Program-made: the position numbers and the translations under genes | Assembly: GCA_947451525.1 (NCBI GenBank) | Contig: CANFZM010000005.1 | Span: 62,001-126,000, forward strand | Length of the DNA stretch: 64,000 nt | Direction: 5' to 3' | Origin: Flavobacteriaceae bacterium | Lineage (GTDB): Bacteria > Bacteroidota > Bacteroidia > Flavobacteriales > Flavobacteriaceae | Shown: positions 7,096-18,177 of the stretch, piece after piece | How positions within the stretch are numbered: position 1 is the first letter of the stretch | Layout: each line of letters starts with the position of its first letter | The notes under the pieces: generated by a model | Database searches by the model: none | What the model saw: the letters and a program-made list of their open reading frames with translations, nothing else | Told to the model about the DNA's origin: nothing

Positions 7096-9543
7096 ATGCA
7101 TTTCATCGAAGTACTTTTACCACTTTCTTTACCAAAAACTTTCACTTACAGAGTTTCGGAAGCCGAGTATCATTATATTCAAAAAGGAATGCGCGTTGCA
7201 GTGCCTTTCGGCAAAAGTAAAATATATACGGCCTTGGTAATTGACCTCCACCAGTTGCCGCCAACATTATACGAAGCCAAAGAAATTGATCAAATATTAG
7301 ACGAAAAACCTATTGTAAACGAGTTTCAAATAGCCCATTGGCAATGGATTTCTTCTTATTATATGTGTTCCATTGGCGATGTGTATCGAGGAGCAATGCC
7401 ATCGGCTTTTATTTTAGAAAGCGAAACTATCATCTCTCCAAAAAAAGAGGTAACTGTGGATGTTAAGGAATTATCCGATGATGAATTCTTAATTTACGAA
7501 GCATTACAACAACAGAGTTCATTGAAAGTGCAAGACATTATGGCAATTCTGAACAAGAAAAATATTTTTCCTATTGTTCAAAAACTGCTCAATAAAGACA
7601 TACTTTCCTTGCAAGAAGAAATGCAGGAAGAATATAAGCCAAAGTTGATTAGATATATCCGTTTGCATGAGGATTATACTTCTGATGCTAGTTTGATGGC
7701 ATTGTTAGATTCTTTAAAAGGTGCCAAACAAAAGGATTTATTGATGCATTATTTTCAGTTGAATGCTAAAGACAAAAAGCCAATTTCGGTAAAACAATTG
7801 ACGGAAGTTTCTCAAACTTCGGCTGCGGTGATTAAAGCATTGATAGATAAAAATATTTTTGAAGAATACCATCTGCAACAAGACCGAGTAAATTTTGACA
7901 GAAATAAAAAAGATACTAATCTAGTTTTAAGTGAGGCGCAAAATCAGGCTTATACTGAAATTGGAGAAAGTTTTAAAACTAAAGAAGTTTCGCTTTTGCA
8001 CGGAGTAACTTCTTCTGGAAAGACTGAAATTTACACCAAACTTATTGAAGACTATTTATCGCAAGGCAAACAAGTATTGTATTTGTTGCCCGAAATTGCA
8101 CTTACTACGCAATTGGTTTCTCGACTAACACAGCATTTTGGGAACGAGGTTGCTGTTTTTCATTCGAAATATTCTAATAACGAAAGGGTGGAAGTTTGGA
8201 ACCAAGTTCTAGAAAAATCGGATAAAGCCAAAATTGTAATAGGAGCGAGGTCGTCTTTATTTTTGCCGTTTTCCAATTTAGGTTTGATTATTATTGATGA
8301 AGAACACGAGCAAACGTTCAAACAGCAAGACCCAGCACCACGATACCACGCTAGAGATGCGGCAATAGTTTTGGCGCAAGCCCAAAAAGCAAAAGTTTTA
8401 TTAGGTTCGGCAACGCCAAGTATTGAAACCTATTTTAATGCCCAATCGGGAAAATTTGGAATGATTTCCATCAAAGAACGGTTTGGTAAAGCACCTTTGC
8501 CCGAAGTGGAATTGGTAGATTTAAAAGAAAATTACTTCAAGAAAAGAATGAAAGGACATTTTAGCCTTACTTTAATTGAAGCAATTACCGATGCTTTGAG
8601 TTTGGGAGAGCAAGTTATTCTTTTTCAAAATCGACGTGGGTTTTCTCCAGTTTTAGAATGTACCACCTGCGGACATATTCCGCAATGCACCAGTTGTAAT
8701 GTGAGTTTGACCTATCATAAATTCAAAAACCAATTGCGATGCCACTATTGCGGCTATTCTATTGCAAAACCTACTAATTGCCATGCCTGTTCTAGTACAG
8801 ATATTTCGGCAAAAGGTTTTGGTACCGAACAAATCGAATTGGAATTAGCAGAATTATTTCCTACCAAAAACATCAAGCGAATGGATCAAGATACCACTCG
8901 CGGGAAATACAGTTTTGAAAAATTAATTGATAGTTTCAAAAATAGAGAAATAGATATCCTAGTTGGAACCCAAATGCTAGCCAAAGGATTGGATTTTGAC
9001 AACGTTACTTTGGTTGGAATAATGAATGCCGACACCATGTTGTACCATCCCGATTTTAGGGCTTTCGAGCGAAGTTTTCAGATGATGACACAAGTAGCGG
9101 GTAGGGCAGGAAGAGCCGATAAACGTGGAAAAGTTATTATTCAAACGTATAATGTTAATCATAATGTAATCCAGCAGGTTACCCACAATGATTACGAAGG
9201 AATGTATAAAGAACAACTCTATGAACGACTTATCTATAGGTATCCGCCTTATTTTCGTTTGATAAAATTGACGTTAAAACATAAAGATTTCGATAAATTA
9301 AAAGAAGGGTCTATGTGGTTGTATCAAGTATTGCAGCAAAATTTGCAAATGCCAGTACTTGGCCCAGAAGAACCCGGAATTAATAGAATCCGCAACGAAT
9401 ATATTCGAACTATTATGGTGAAAATTCCGCAAAATGGTTCTTTGTTAAATACAAAAAAAACCATTCAGAAAATCCTGAATAGTTTTGAAGCTATTGCACA
9501 ATATAGAGCAATAAAAGTTGTAGCAAACGTAGATTTTTATTGA
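7096..9543 (+). CDS. priA: Primosomal protein N', replication restart helicase
   Basis: 815 residues. I start at the ATG giving MHFIEVLLPLSLPKTFTY, which is where the 3'-DNA-binding domain of PriA begins; upstream there is only a TTG in frame. In order: 3'BD (1-105), winged-helix region (about 120-260), helicase core with Walker A GVTSSGKT (303-310) and DEEH (401-404), then eight cysteines at 522, 525, 531, 534, 549, 552, 562 and 565 that form the two zinc sites, and the C-terminal domain. It reloads the replisome at stalled forks. It lies downstream of the DUF2147 gene and its stop overlaps the convergent LytTR gene by 7 bp. Confidence 0.97.
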   Translation: MHFIEVLLPLSLPKTFTYRVSEAEYHYIQKGMRVAVPFGKSKIYTALVIDLHQLPPTLYEAKEIDQILDEKPIVNEFQIAHWQWISSYYMCSIGDVYRGAMPSAFILESETIISPKKEVTVDVKELSDDEFLIYEALQQQSSLKVQDIMAILNKKNIFPIVQKLLNKDILSLQEEMQEEYKPKLIRYIRLHEDYTSDASLMALLDSLKGAKQKDLLMHYFQLNAKDKKPISVKQLTEVSQTSAAVIKALIDKNIFEEYHLQQDRVNFDRNKKDTNLVLSEAQNQAYTEIGESFKTKEVSLLHGVTSSGKTEIYTKLIEDYLSQGKQVLYLLPEIALTTQLVSRLTQHFGNEVAVFHSKYSNNERVEVWNQVLEKSDKAKIVIGARSSLFLPFSNLGLIIIDEEHEQTFKQQDPAPRYHARDAAIVLAQAQKAKVLLGSATPSIETYFNAQSGKFGMISIKERFGKAPLPEVELVDLKENYFKKRMKGHFSLTLIEAITDALSLGEQVILFQNRRGFSPVLECTTCGHIPQCTSCNVSLTYHKFKNQLRCHYCGYSIAKPTNCHACSSTDISAKGFGTEQIELELAELFPTKNIKRMDQDTTRGKYSFEKLIDSFKNREIDILVGTQMLAKGLDFDNVTLVGIMNADTMLYHPDFRAFERSFQMMTQVAGRAGRADKRGKVIIQTYNVNHNVIQQVTHNDYEGMYKEQLYERLIYRYPPYFRLIKLTLKHKDFDKLKEGSMWLYQVLQQNLQMPVLGPEEPGINRIRNEYIRTIMVKIPQNGSLLNTKKTIQKILNSFEAIAQYRAIKVVANVDFY

Positions 9544-10235
9544 TCTATAGATAAGGCTTTGATTAACCCTTCTTTTTTGTTTCTACTTAGCGGAATTTTG
9601 GTCATTCCAATTTCGGCAAACTTGCTGTTAAAACGTTCTACTTTGTCAATATTAATTATGTACGATTTATGAACTCTTATGAATTTTTCAGAAGGCAAAT
9701 CCTTTTCGAACGATTTCATAGTAGATAAAACTAAATTAGTATCCTCTTCGGTAACTACTTTAACATAATCGCCATAGGCTTCAATCCATTTAATTTTATT
9801 AGTAAAAATTTTAAGTTTTTTAAGATTGCTTTTTATAAAAATATGATCGCCTTCTTCTTCATAATTTTCTCGTTTCATTTGATGAAAATCCAACGCTCTT
9901 TTAATGGAAGCATTAAAACGTTCTAATAAAATAGGTTTTTGAAGATAATCAGTAGCATCGTAATCAAATGCTTTTAATGCATATTCTGCTTTGGAGGTAA
10001 TAAAAATAATTTGTGGTTTTATTTTCAAACCATCAATAAAATCAAACCCGCTAATTACAGGCATCTCAATATCCAGTAAAACTAAATCTACTGAATTAAC
10101 TGTAATACAATTTTTTGCTTCAATTGCATTAGAAAAATCCCCAACAAGCTGTAAGTTAGGATGGTTGTTTACTAACTTAGTTATGACTATTCTTTGCAAA
10201 GAACTGTCATCAACTACTACACAGTTTAATTTCAT
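9537..10235 (-). CDS. LytTR-family response regulator
   Basis: A 232-residue two-domain regulator. The receiver domain (1-120) has the acidic pair in VVDDSS, the phosphoacceptor Asp in LVLLDIEMPVISGFDF, the Thr/Ser switch in IFITSKAEYALKAFDY and the conserved Lys in DYLQKPI. The second half is a LytTR DNA-binding domain with KIKWIEAYGDYVKV and FIRVHKSYIINIDKVE. Such regulators usually pair with a LytS/YehU-type histidine kinase, which is not in this window, so it is an orphan here. The upstream intergenic gap holds the rps operon promoter on the other strand, so the two units diverge. Confidence 0.94.
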   Translation of the reverse strand: MKLNCVVVDDSSLQRIVITKLVNNHPNLQLVGDFSNAIEAKNCITVNSVDLVLLDIEMPVISGFDFIDGLKIKPQIIFITSKAEYALKAFDYDATDYLQKPILLERFNASIKRALDFHQMKRENYEEEGDHIFIKSNLKKLKIFTNKIKWIEAYGDYVKVVTEEDTNLVLSTMKSFEKDLPSEKFIRVHKSYIINIDKVERFNSKFAEIGMTKIPLSRNKKEGLIKALSIDQ

Positions 10236-10344
10236 GATTTAGTCAAATTTTTGGATTTGAATATGCTAAAGTATTTTTTTTTTTAATTCCCACCTAATGT
10301 TTGTATACTTTTTTACCCGTTTAGCGATTAAAAGTGATTTTTAC

Positions 10345-10374
10345 TTGTTTATTTAAAACTTATGATTACTTTTG
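10345..10374 (+). promoter_or_regulatory. Promoter of the rpsF-rpsR-rplI operon
   Basis: TTG at 10345 and TACTTTTG at 10367 are 19 nt apart, an excellent match to the Bacteroidota primary sigma pattern TTG/TAnnTTTG. The rpsF start follows 34 nt after the -7 box. Confidence 0.8.
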
Positions 10375-10408
10375 CACCCAATTTTATATAATTAAAAACA
10401 TATTTATT

Positions 10409-10750
10409 ATGAATCATTACGAGACTGTTTTCATCTTAAATCCCGTTTTATCTGAAGTTCAGGTAAAGGAAACAGTAAGCAAATTTGAAGATTTTCTTAC
10501 AACTAGAGGAGCAAAGATGGTATCCAAAGAGGATTGGGGCTTAAAAAAATTAGCTTATGAAATCCAAAACAAAAAAAGTGGTTTTTACCATTTATTTGAA
10601 TTCCAAGTGTCACCAGAAGTATTAATTGCTTTTGAAACTGAATTTAGACGTGACGAAAGAGTTATGCGTTTCTTGACTGTAAGTCTTGATAAACACGCTA
10701 TATCTTGGGCAGAAAGAAGAAGAGAAAAACTTAAAGTAGCAAAAGCTTAA
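10409..10750 (+). CDS. rpsF: 30S ribosomal protein S6
   Basis: 113 residues starting [16 protein letters not shown], the usual S6 opening; an upstream in-frame start at 10334 lies before the promoter and is rejected. The conserved [12 protein letters not shown] and the arginine-rich RRDERVMRF region are present. S6 binds 16S rRNA as a dimer with S18 on the 30S platform, and the S18 gene follows 2 nt later. First gene of a three-gene ribosomal operon. Confidence 0.98.
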   Translation: MNHYETVFILNPVLSEVQVKETVSKFEDFLTTRGAKMVSKEDWGLKKLAYEIQNKKSGFYHLFEFQVSPEVLIAFETEFRRDERVMRFLTVSLDKHAISWAERRREKLKVAKA

Positions 10751-10752
10751 TT

Positions 10753-11049
10753 ATGGCAACATTACAACAATCAGCTTCAGGAAAAAAAGACGGAGATATT
10801 AGATATTTAACGCCTTTGAATATAGAAACTAACAAAACTAAAAAGTATTGTCGTTTCAAAAAATCTGGAATCAAATATATTGATTATAAAGATGCAGATT
10901 TCTTATTAAAATTCGTTAACGAACAAGGGAAAATTCTTCCTCGTCGTTTAACAGGAACTTCATTGAAGTATCAAAGAAAAGTGTCAGTTGCTGTAAAAAG
11001 AGCTCGTCACTTGGCTTTAATGCCATATGTAGCCGATTTATTAAAATAA
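10753..11049 (+). CDS. rpsR: 30S ribosomal protein S18
   Basis: 98 residues with the S18 core: [18 protein letters not shown], then [25 protein letters not shown] and [11 protein letters not shown], the rRNA-binding and C-terminal motifs of the family. It sits between rpsF and rplI, the standard gene order, and its product partners S6 in the 30S subunit. The single cysteine in KKYCRF means only a remnant of the zinc-binding form, i.e. a C-minus type. Confidence 0.98.
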   Translation: MATLQQSASGKKDGDIRYLTPLNIETNKTKKYCRFKKSGIKYIDYKDADFLLKFVNEQGKILPRRLTGTSLKYQRKVSVAVKRARHLALMPYVADLLK

Positions 11050-11114
11050 TTTAAAATCAACAGTTGTTGGTTTCTCCTAAAAGGGAACCTAACTTCTATA
11101 ATAAGGACAACAAC

Positions 11115-11555
11115 ATGGAACTTATATTAAAACAAGACGTTCAAAACGTAGGATTTAAAGATGATATTGTATCAGTAAAAGCTGGTTACGGTCGTAATTT
11201 CTTAATTCCACAAGGATTTGCTCAATTAGCTACTCCATCTGCAAAGAAAGTATTGGCTGAAAACTTAAAGCAAAAAGCACATAAAGAGGCTAAAGTAGTT
11301 GCTGATGCAAACAAAATTGCAGATGCATTGAAAGCTTTAGATATTAAAATTACCTCTAAAGCAGGTGGTGAAAAATTATTTGGTTCTATTACCAATATAG
11401 ATATCGCTGCAGCTTTAGAAAAAGCAGGACAAACTATCGAAAGAAAATTCATCACTAGCGGTACTGTTAAACGTACTGGTAAATACACAGCTTCTGTAAG
11501 ATTACACAGAGATGTAGTAGTTGAATTACCTTATGAAATTCTTGCTGAGGTTTAA
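11115..11555 (+). CDS. rplI: 50S ribosomal protein L9
   Basis: 146 residues from MELILKQDVQNVGFKDD, the L9 N-terminal start; a longer frame from 11064 is not supported. The N-domain motif VKAGYGRNFLIPQGFA binds 23S rRNA, a long lysine-rich linker helix follows (about 40-75), and the C-domain has KLFGSITN. L9 bridges neighbouring ribosomes and helps keep the frame. Last gene of the operon; a terminator lies 23 nt after the stop. Confidence 0.98.
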   Translation: MELILKQDVQNVGFKDDIVSVKAGYGRNFLIPQGFAQLATPSAKKVLAENLKQKAHKEAKVVADANKIADALKALDIKITSKAGGEKLFGSITNIDIAAALEKAGQTIERKFITSGTVKRTGKYTASVRLHRDVVVELPYEILAEV

Positions 11556-11577
11556 TTTTATCTCTATCTTATAATAA

Positions 11578-11607
11578 AAATCTCGATGTAAATCGGGATT
11601 TTTTTTT
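11578..11607 (+). terminator. Terminator of the rpsF-rpsR-rplI operon
   Basis: AAATCTCGAT pairs with ATCGGGATTT (one G-U) around a 4-nt loop and is followed by a run of T. Confidence 0.88.
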
Positions 11608-11730
11608 ATAGTGACACCAAGGCATAAAAACATTAAGTTATTTGATGAATTTTAAATAACTTTATATATTAATATAACAAAAAATCTTAGCGACTTAGTG
11701 CCTTTGTGGCTAAAAAAAAAACAGACATGT

Positions 11731-12201
11731 ATGAAATACAAAAGATTAACTAAAGAACAATTTGAAGAATTGCACCAAGAATTTGCAACCTTCTTAGCAT
11801 CCCAATCTATTGATAAAAAAGAATGGGATACAATAAAAAGTAATACTCCTGAAGTTGCAGAACAACAACTGGATGTTTTTTCTGATTTAATTTGGGAAAA
11901 CGTATTAACCAATGCTCAATTTTTAGAACATTTTTCTAAAAATCATATATTTCTATTTCATTGTCAAGAAAACCATATCGAATCTATGGTTATAAAATCT
12001 TTGGTAACTGATGTAGATTTTATGGGCAAAGAAGGCATGGTTTGGTTGAGCGACAATTTATTTACAGAAACAGTAGAAATGCATCTGGGTAAAAAAGAAT
12101 ACGATGGCGATCGTAATGCTGCTATTTTCCATCTAATTACCGAAGGCGCAATTTTAAGCGATGGGCAATTGTATGTTCAAATAAATACAATAATTCAATA
12201 A
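11731..12201 (+). CDS. Conserved flavobacterial protein, DUF6495-like
   Basis: 156 residues from MKYKRLTKEQFEELHQEFA. I recall this as a widely kept Flavobacteriaceae protein (DUF6495 by memory); no catalytic motif is visible. It is acidic and mostly helical, with FSKNHIFLFHCQ and EGMVWLSDNLFT as the most distinctive stretches, and has no signal peptide, so it is probably cytosolic. It is transcribed alone, between the ribosomal operon terminator and ligA. The start is preceded by a dispersed repeat (TTAGTGCCTTTGTGGCTAA) also seen, in variant form, before the arsenite pump gene. Confidence 0.75.
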   Translation: MKYKRLTKEQFEELHQEFATFLASQSIDKKEWDTIKSNTPEVAEQQLDVFSDLIWENVLTNAQFLEHFSKNHIFLFHCQENHIESMVIKSLVTDVDFMGKEGMVWLSDNLFTETVEMHLGKKEYDGDRNAAIFHLITEGAILSDGQLYVQINTIIQ

Positions 12202-12258
12202 GATATTTTTCTTTTAAATTGAAAATAAATGGCTATTTTAGTACGCGAAACGAACTAA

Positions 12259-14268
<2,010 letters not shown>

Positions 14269-15507
14269 TTATTGAATTCTTTTTCCTTCTATAAATACAT
14301 CTTCAATCAAGTTAGTACCAAAAGCATAAAGCAATTGGTAAAAAGACGTAACAGGTTTGCTGATAATAATATTAGCCTTCTTTCCAATGGTAATACTTCC
14401 GTGAGTGTCAGAAATACCCAGTGCATAAGCACCGTTTATGGTTGCCGCATTAATGGCTTCTTCGGGAGTCATTTTCATTTTGATGCAAGCAGTTGCTACT
14501 ACAAAATTCATGTTTCCAGATGGGGTAGTGCCAGGGTTAAAATCGGTTGCCAAGGCTAAAGGTAATCCGGCGTCCATCATTTTTCTGGCTGGGGTGTAAG
14601 GTATGCTTATAAAATAGGAGCAAGAAGGCAAAGCCACCGGCATGGTTTCGGAATTTTTCAACACCGCAATATCCTCGTCAGTTACTACTTCAAGATGATC
14701 TACCGATAAAGCGTTATGTTTTACACAGGCTGCAATTCCGTTAATAGCATTAAATTGGTTAACATGGATTTTAGCAATCAAGCCGTATTTTTTACCGGCT
14801 TCCATAATGCGTTCGGTTTCTTCTACCGAAAAATATCCTGTTTCACAAAAAGCATCAATGTAATCGGCTAGATTTTCGGTAGCAATTTTCGGCAACATTT
14901 CGTTTACAATTAAATCGATGTAACCCGAATGGTTGTCTTTATATTCTGTAGGAAAGGCGTGGGCTCCAAGAAAGGTTGCTTTTATTTTAATAGGATAATT
15001 TTGGGATAGTCTTTTTATTACCCGAAGCATTTTTAGTTCCCCATCTACTGTCAATCCGTAACCCGATTTTATTTCGACTGCTCCTGTGCCTTGTTGCATA
15101 ACTTCTTCCAAGCGCACTTTCGATTGTTGGTAGAGTTCTTCCTCGGTAGTTTCGTTTAGTTTTTTAGCCGAATTTAGTATTCCGCCACCACGATTGGCTA
15201 TTTCTTCGTAACTCAATCCGTTTATTCTATCTACAAATTCCAAAACCCTATTACCAGCATATACTATATGGGTATGGCTATCGCACCAGGCAGGAAGCAC
15301 TACTTTTCCGGTTGCATTGATAGTAACATCGGTAGTGAGGTTAGGACAATTTTCCATTGAACCAAAGTCGGCAATACGATCGTCTTCCAAAATTAAATAG
15401 GCATTTTTTATAGAGGGTAAAACTGCCATTTCGGCTCCAGAAACTTTTTTTATAGAGGCATCACGAATTTGAAGGAGTTCTTGTATGTTGGTAATTAATG
15501 TTTTCAT
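14269..15507 (-). CDS. hutI: Imidazolonepropionase
   Basis: 412 residues of the amidohydrolase fold. The metal site HTHIVYAGNR (about residue 77), the GVVEIKSGYGL-type segment (here GTGAVEIKSGYGLT), HVNQF and TDFNPGT are all present and match HutI rather than other amidohydrolases. It hydrolyses 4-imidazolone-5-propanoate to N-formimidoyl-L-glutamate in histidine breakdown. No hutH, hutU or hutG lies in the window. Its ATG shares a base with the stop of the upstream secreted protein gene (TAATG), so the two are translationally coupled, although no functional link is obvious. Confidence 0.96.
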   Translation of the reverse strand: MKTLITNIQELLQIRDASIKKVSGAEMAVLPSIKNAYLILEDDRIADFGSMENCPNLTTDVTINATGKVVLPAWCDSHTHIVYAGNRVLEFVDRINGLSYEEIANRGGGILNSAKKLNETTEEELYQQSKVRLEEVMQQGTGAVEIKSGYGLTVDGELKMLRVIKRLSQNYPIKIKATFLGAHAFPTEYKDNHSGYIDLIVNEMLPKIATENLADYIDAFCETGYFSVEETERIMEAGKKYGLIAKIHVNQFNAINGIAACVKHNALSVDHLEVVTDEDIAVLKNSETMPVALPSCSYFISIPYTPARKMMDAGLPLALATDFNPGTTPSGNMNFVVATACIKMKMTPEEAINAATINGAYALGISDTHGSITIGKKANIIISKPVTSFYQLLYAFGTNLIEDVFIEGKRIQ

Positions 15508-16664
15508 TAGTTGTAATATTCTATTTTTCTTTCTAATATAAATTTTGGAACCCCGTTTATTATTTTGGTTTGCTTAATCCAATTTCCTTTTTTATCCAAT
15601 TTATATTTAAATTCAATTAAAAATGATTCATTTCTATCCTTTATTTCCGATTTAATGATAAAATTAGTTTCATTGTAATAAAAATATTTATTGATTTGAA
15701 GTTTTGAATTGCCACTATCAATATATTTTTCGTTAAATAATAAGGAATTTTTATAAGTAAAATATCTAATTGAGGTACTATTTACAATAAAATTTTGTAT
15801 TCGTTCTTCCATGATATTGTTAAAATCATCATAGATATAAAACACTTTATTTTTTAGTTTGCTAATATTACCACCATCTCTAGTATAAACATTAGTTTGA
15901 ATTTTTTTGTTTTTTTCATCGTAAAAATTTTCTTTATAAATGAATTTGCTTCCATCAGTTTTAAATAAATCATCTTCATTTTTTATATCTTTAATATCGA
16001 TAAAAGAATTAGGATTATATTCGGATTCTTCAATTAGATTATTGTTGTTATCGTATTTGGAAAACATACTAAATTGATAAAAATTATTTTGAAAAAAATC
16101 TATTCTAATAACTTTATGATTTTCATTATATTTAAAAGTCAAACTATCTTTCCTTGTTTCTTTATCTAAATCATTTATATAAACAAGACTTGTTTTACCT
16201 AATTTATCATAATTGTATTTGGTTAAATCATCTGTGAATCCTGTAACAGTTTTTAAAATAAGACTGTCATTTTCATTATATTTAAAATCAATATTTTCAA
16301 ACTCTTTATTATTGTATTCAAACCATTTTTCATTAATTCTTTTCCCCGTTTTAGAAAAGGTTCTGCTGTAATTTTTGTAATTTGCATATTGCGTGTAATA
16401 CCATGTTTTTGGAAATCTGGCAACAATTCCATCCGGATTATTAAAAAATTCTCCATAAGGACTGAAATAAGTATCGTCTGGTAGTAAATAAGTTCTTCTA
16501 ATTATATTCCCTTCATCATCGGTAAATTCCTCTACTTTTTTTTCAGTGCGTTCTAAATAAATTACTTTTTCATGAATGGATTTCACAGGTCCATTTATAT
16601 TATCCATTTGACAGAAGGATAATTGGTTTATTGAAAGAAAAAGAAAAATAAATAATGTTTTCAT
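15507..16664 (-). CDS. Secreted protein with YD-like repeats, unknown function
   Basis: 385 residues if begun at MKTLFIFLFLSINQLSFCQ, a clear signal peptide; a longer frame to 16811 would run into the divergent corA gene and is rejected. The mature part carries loosely repeated blocks of the form F/Y-K-Y-N/D-x-N-x-x-(hydrophobic), for example KYNENDSLIL, KYNENHKVIR, SKYDNNNNLIEES and YDDFNNIMEER, reminiscent of YD/RHS-type beta repeats or the antitoxin-like MORN/YwqK type. The repeats suggest a beta-rich exported protein. No enzyme motif is seen. It lies directly before hutI with a TAATG overlap. Confidence 0.75.
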   Translation of the reverse strand: MKTLFIFLFLSINQLSFCQMDNINGPVKSIHEKVIYLERTEKKVEEFTDDEGNIIRRTYLLPDDTYFSPYGEFFNNPDGIVARFPKTWYYTQYANYKNYSRTFSKTGKRINEKWFEYNNKEFENIDFKYNENDSLILKTVTGFTDDLTKYNYDKLGKTSLVYINDLDKETRKDSLTFKYNENHKVIRIDFFQNNFYQFSMFSKYDNNNNLIEESEYNPNSFIDIKDIKNEDDLFKTDGSKFIYKENFYDEKNKKIQTNVYTRDGGNISKLKNKVFYIYDDFNNIMEERIQNFIVNSTSIRYFTYKNSLLFNEKYIDSGNSKLQINKYFYYNETNFIIKSEIKDRNESFLIEFKYKLDKKGNWIKQTKIINGVPKFILERKIEYYN

Positions 16665-16732
16665 CAAATGATTTTGCGTAAAATTACTTTTAAAAAAATA
16701 ATTATTTATAAATTTAGACAAAATTATATTCG

Positions 16733-17803
16733 GTGCGAAAAATAAAATACAAAAAAGGAAAAAAAGTGCAACCAACACTTTTAGAATATACGGGTGTTCA
16801 TAAATACACACAAACGGAAATTCAGTTGTTTGTTTATAATAATTTGGATTTGGCAGAGTTTCATGAATTCGATGTAAATGAAATGGAAAAGCATATTGAT
16901 TATTCTAAAGTCAATTGGCTTAATGTACATGGTTTGAACGATCCTGATTTTATTAAAAAAATTGGCGATTATCTTGGTGTAGATAATTTTATGCTATCGG
17001 ATATTTTAAATACTACCAAACGAACCAAACTAGATGAATACCACGATACTTTGTTTTTCAATATTAAATCGTTGTTGCCCGATGCCGATTCGAATAATAT
17101 TATGGTTGAGCAAATTAGTTTTTTGTTGAAGAACGGAATTTTAGTTTCATTTCAAGAAAAGCGCAGTGATTTCTTTACGCATATTCGAGAACGTATTCGC
17201 ACCCATTCGGGGATAGTTAGAACCAAACAAGCCGATTATTTATTGTTTTTGTTATTGGATGCTATTATGGAGAATTTCTATATTACCATTGAAAATGAAG
17301 AAGATAAAGTAGAAGAATTGATAAATTTATCCAAACGAAGTACCGATCTTTCTATTTTAGAACAAATTGAAAAACATCGGGATAATTATAATTTCTTAAA
17401 ACGTTCTATCATTCCGTTGCGGGATTCGTTGTATTCTATTAAAAGTATTAAAGATGATAATGTTTTTGATGCTATAGAAGCCAATAATTTTACATTCTTT
17501 GAACGATTGCACCAAAAAAGTTTGGAACTTTTAGAACAAATTGAATACGATTTAACAACTTTAGATAGTGCTTCTAATTTCTTTTTCTCTACCCAAAGTC
17601 ATAAGATGAATGAGGTTATGAAAACTCTTACAGTAGTTTCGGTATTCTTTATGCCCTTGACTTTTATTGTAGGAATATATGGAATGAATTTTGACAATAT
17701 GCCAGAATTGCATTGGCAATATGGCTATTTTGTAATTATTGGTTCTATGTTTTTATTGCTTCTTGGAATGGTCTATTATTTTAAAAAGAAGAAGTGGTAT
17801 TAA
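16733..17803 (+). CDS. corA: CorA-type magnesium/cobalt channel
   Basis: 356 residues starting at GTG (MRKIKYKKGKKVQPTLLEYTG); there is no upstream ATG and I recall CorA homologues of this group beginning with the same basic stretch. The cytosolic funnel domain occupies the first 280 residues. The two C-terminal membrane helices follow, with the selectivity signature GMNF (YGMNFDNMPELHWQYGY) between them and a basic tail FKKKKWY. It forms a pentameric Mg2+ channel in the inner membrane. Transcribed alone; the next gene has its own promoter. Confidence 0.95.
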   Translation: MRKIKYKKGKKVQPTLLEYTGVHKYTQTEIQLFVYNNLDLAEFHEFDVNEMEKHIDYSKVNWLNVHGLNDPDFIKKIGDYLGVDNFMLSDILNTTKRTKLDEYHDTLFFNIKSLLPDADSNNIMVEQISFLLKNGILVSFQEKRSDFFTHIRERIRTHSGIVRTKQADYLLFLLLDAIMENFYITIENEEDKVEELINLSKRSTDLSILEQIEKHRDNYNFLKRSIIPLRDSLYSIKSIKDDNVFDAIEANNFTFFERLHQKSLELLEQIEYDLTTLDSASNFFFSTQSHKMNEVMKTLTVVSVFFMPLTFIVGIYGMNFDNMPELHWQYGYFVIIGSMFLLLLGMVYYFKKKKWY

Positions 17804-17839
17804 TTGTTTAAAAACCTGTTGATAATTTGCTGTAATTTA

Positions 17840-17870
17840 TTTGTAGAATAAAATATATGAATTATCTTTG
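17840..17870 (+). promoter_or_regulatory. Promoter of the 55-residue membrane protein gene
   Basis: TTTG (17840-17843) and TATCTTTG (17863-17870) lie 19 nt apart, a near-perfect Bacteroidota promoter. The ATG follows 32 nt later. Confidence 0.8.
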
Positions 17871-17902
17871 ACCTATATTTATTAAGAAAAATACCAAAAG
17901 AT

Positions 17903-18070
17903 ATGTTTACATTCGCTCAATATTTAGGTTTCTTATTGTTCTTAACCATTTTAACTATTGGATTTTGGTTAATGATGTTCTTGATTAACTTTGTATTCTA
18001 TTGGATATTCGGTGCAACTAGAGAGTTGTTAAGAGAAAGAAAAGAAAAAAGAGAATTAGAGCAGGCTTAA
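17903..18070 (+). CDS. Small membrane protein (55 aa)
   Basis: A complete 55-codon gene with its own consensus promoter and a perfect 30-bp terminator palindrome 20 nt after the stop. The product starts MFTFAQYLGFLLFLTIL, has one long or two closely spaced hydrophobic segments up to about residue 35 (WLMMFLINFVFYWIFG), then a strongly charged helix RELLRERKEKRELEQA. This shape suggests an inner-membrane anchor with a cytosolic coiled tail. I do not recognise a named family. Promoter, length and terminator together make it a credible gene. Confidence 0.8.
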   Translation: MFTFAQYLGFLLFLTILTIGFWLMMFLINFVFYWIFGATRELLRERKEKRELEQA

Positions 18071-18090
18071 TTATAAGTTTGCATTTAAAT

Positions 18091-18120
18091 AGAAAAGCCC
18101 CGATATATCGGGGCTTTTCT
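18091..18120. terminator. Strong bidirectional terminator
   Basis: A perfect 30-bp palindrome with arms AGAAAAGCCCCGATA, flanked by A/T runs on both sides. It ends the 55-residue membrane protein gene and may also serve the convergent barrel gene. Confidence 0.9.
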
Positions 18121-18177
18121 ATTTTTATAGATGGATATTTTAATTGTTTTGGTGGAGTATCTCTGTTTAGAATTTAC

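Noticed and set aside
7025..7240. A 71-codon frame spanning the start of priA
   Set aside because: It is out of frame with priA, which has a clear start at 7096 and the expected N-domain.
14269..15507. A complete histidine-utilisation operon
   Set aside because: Only hutI is present; hutH, hutU and hutG are not on either side.
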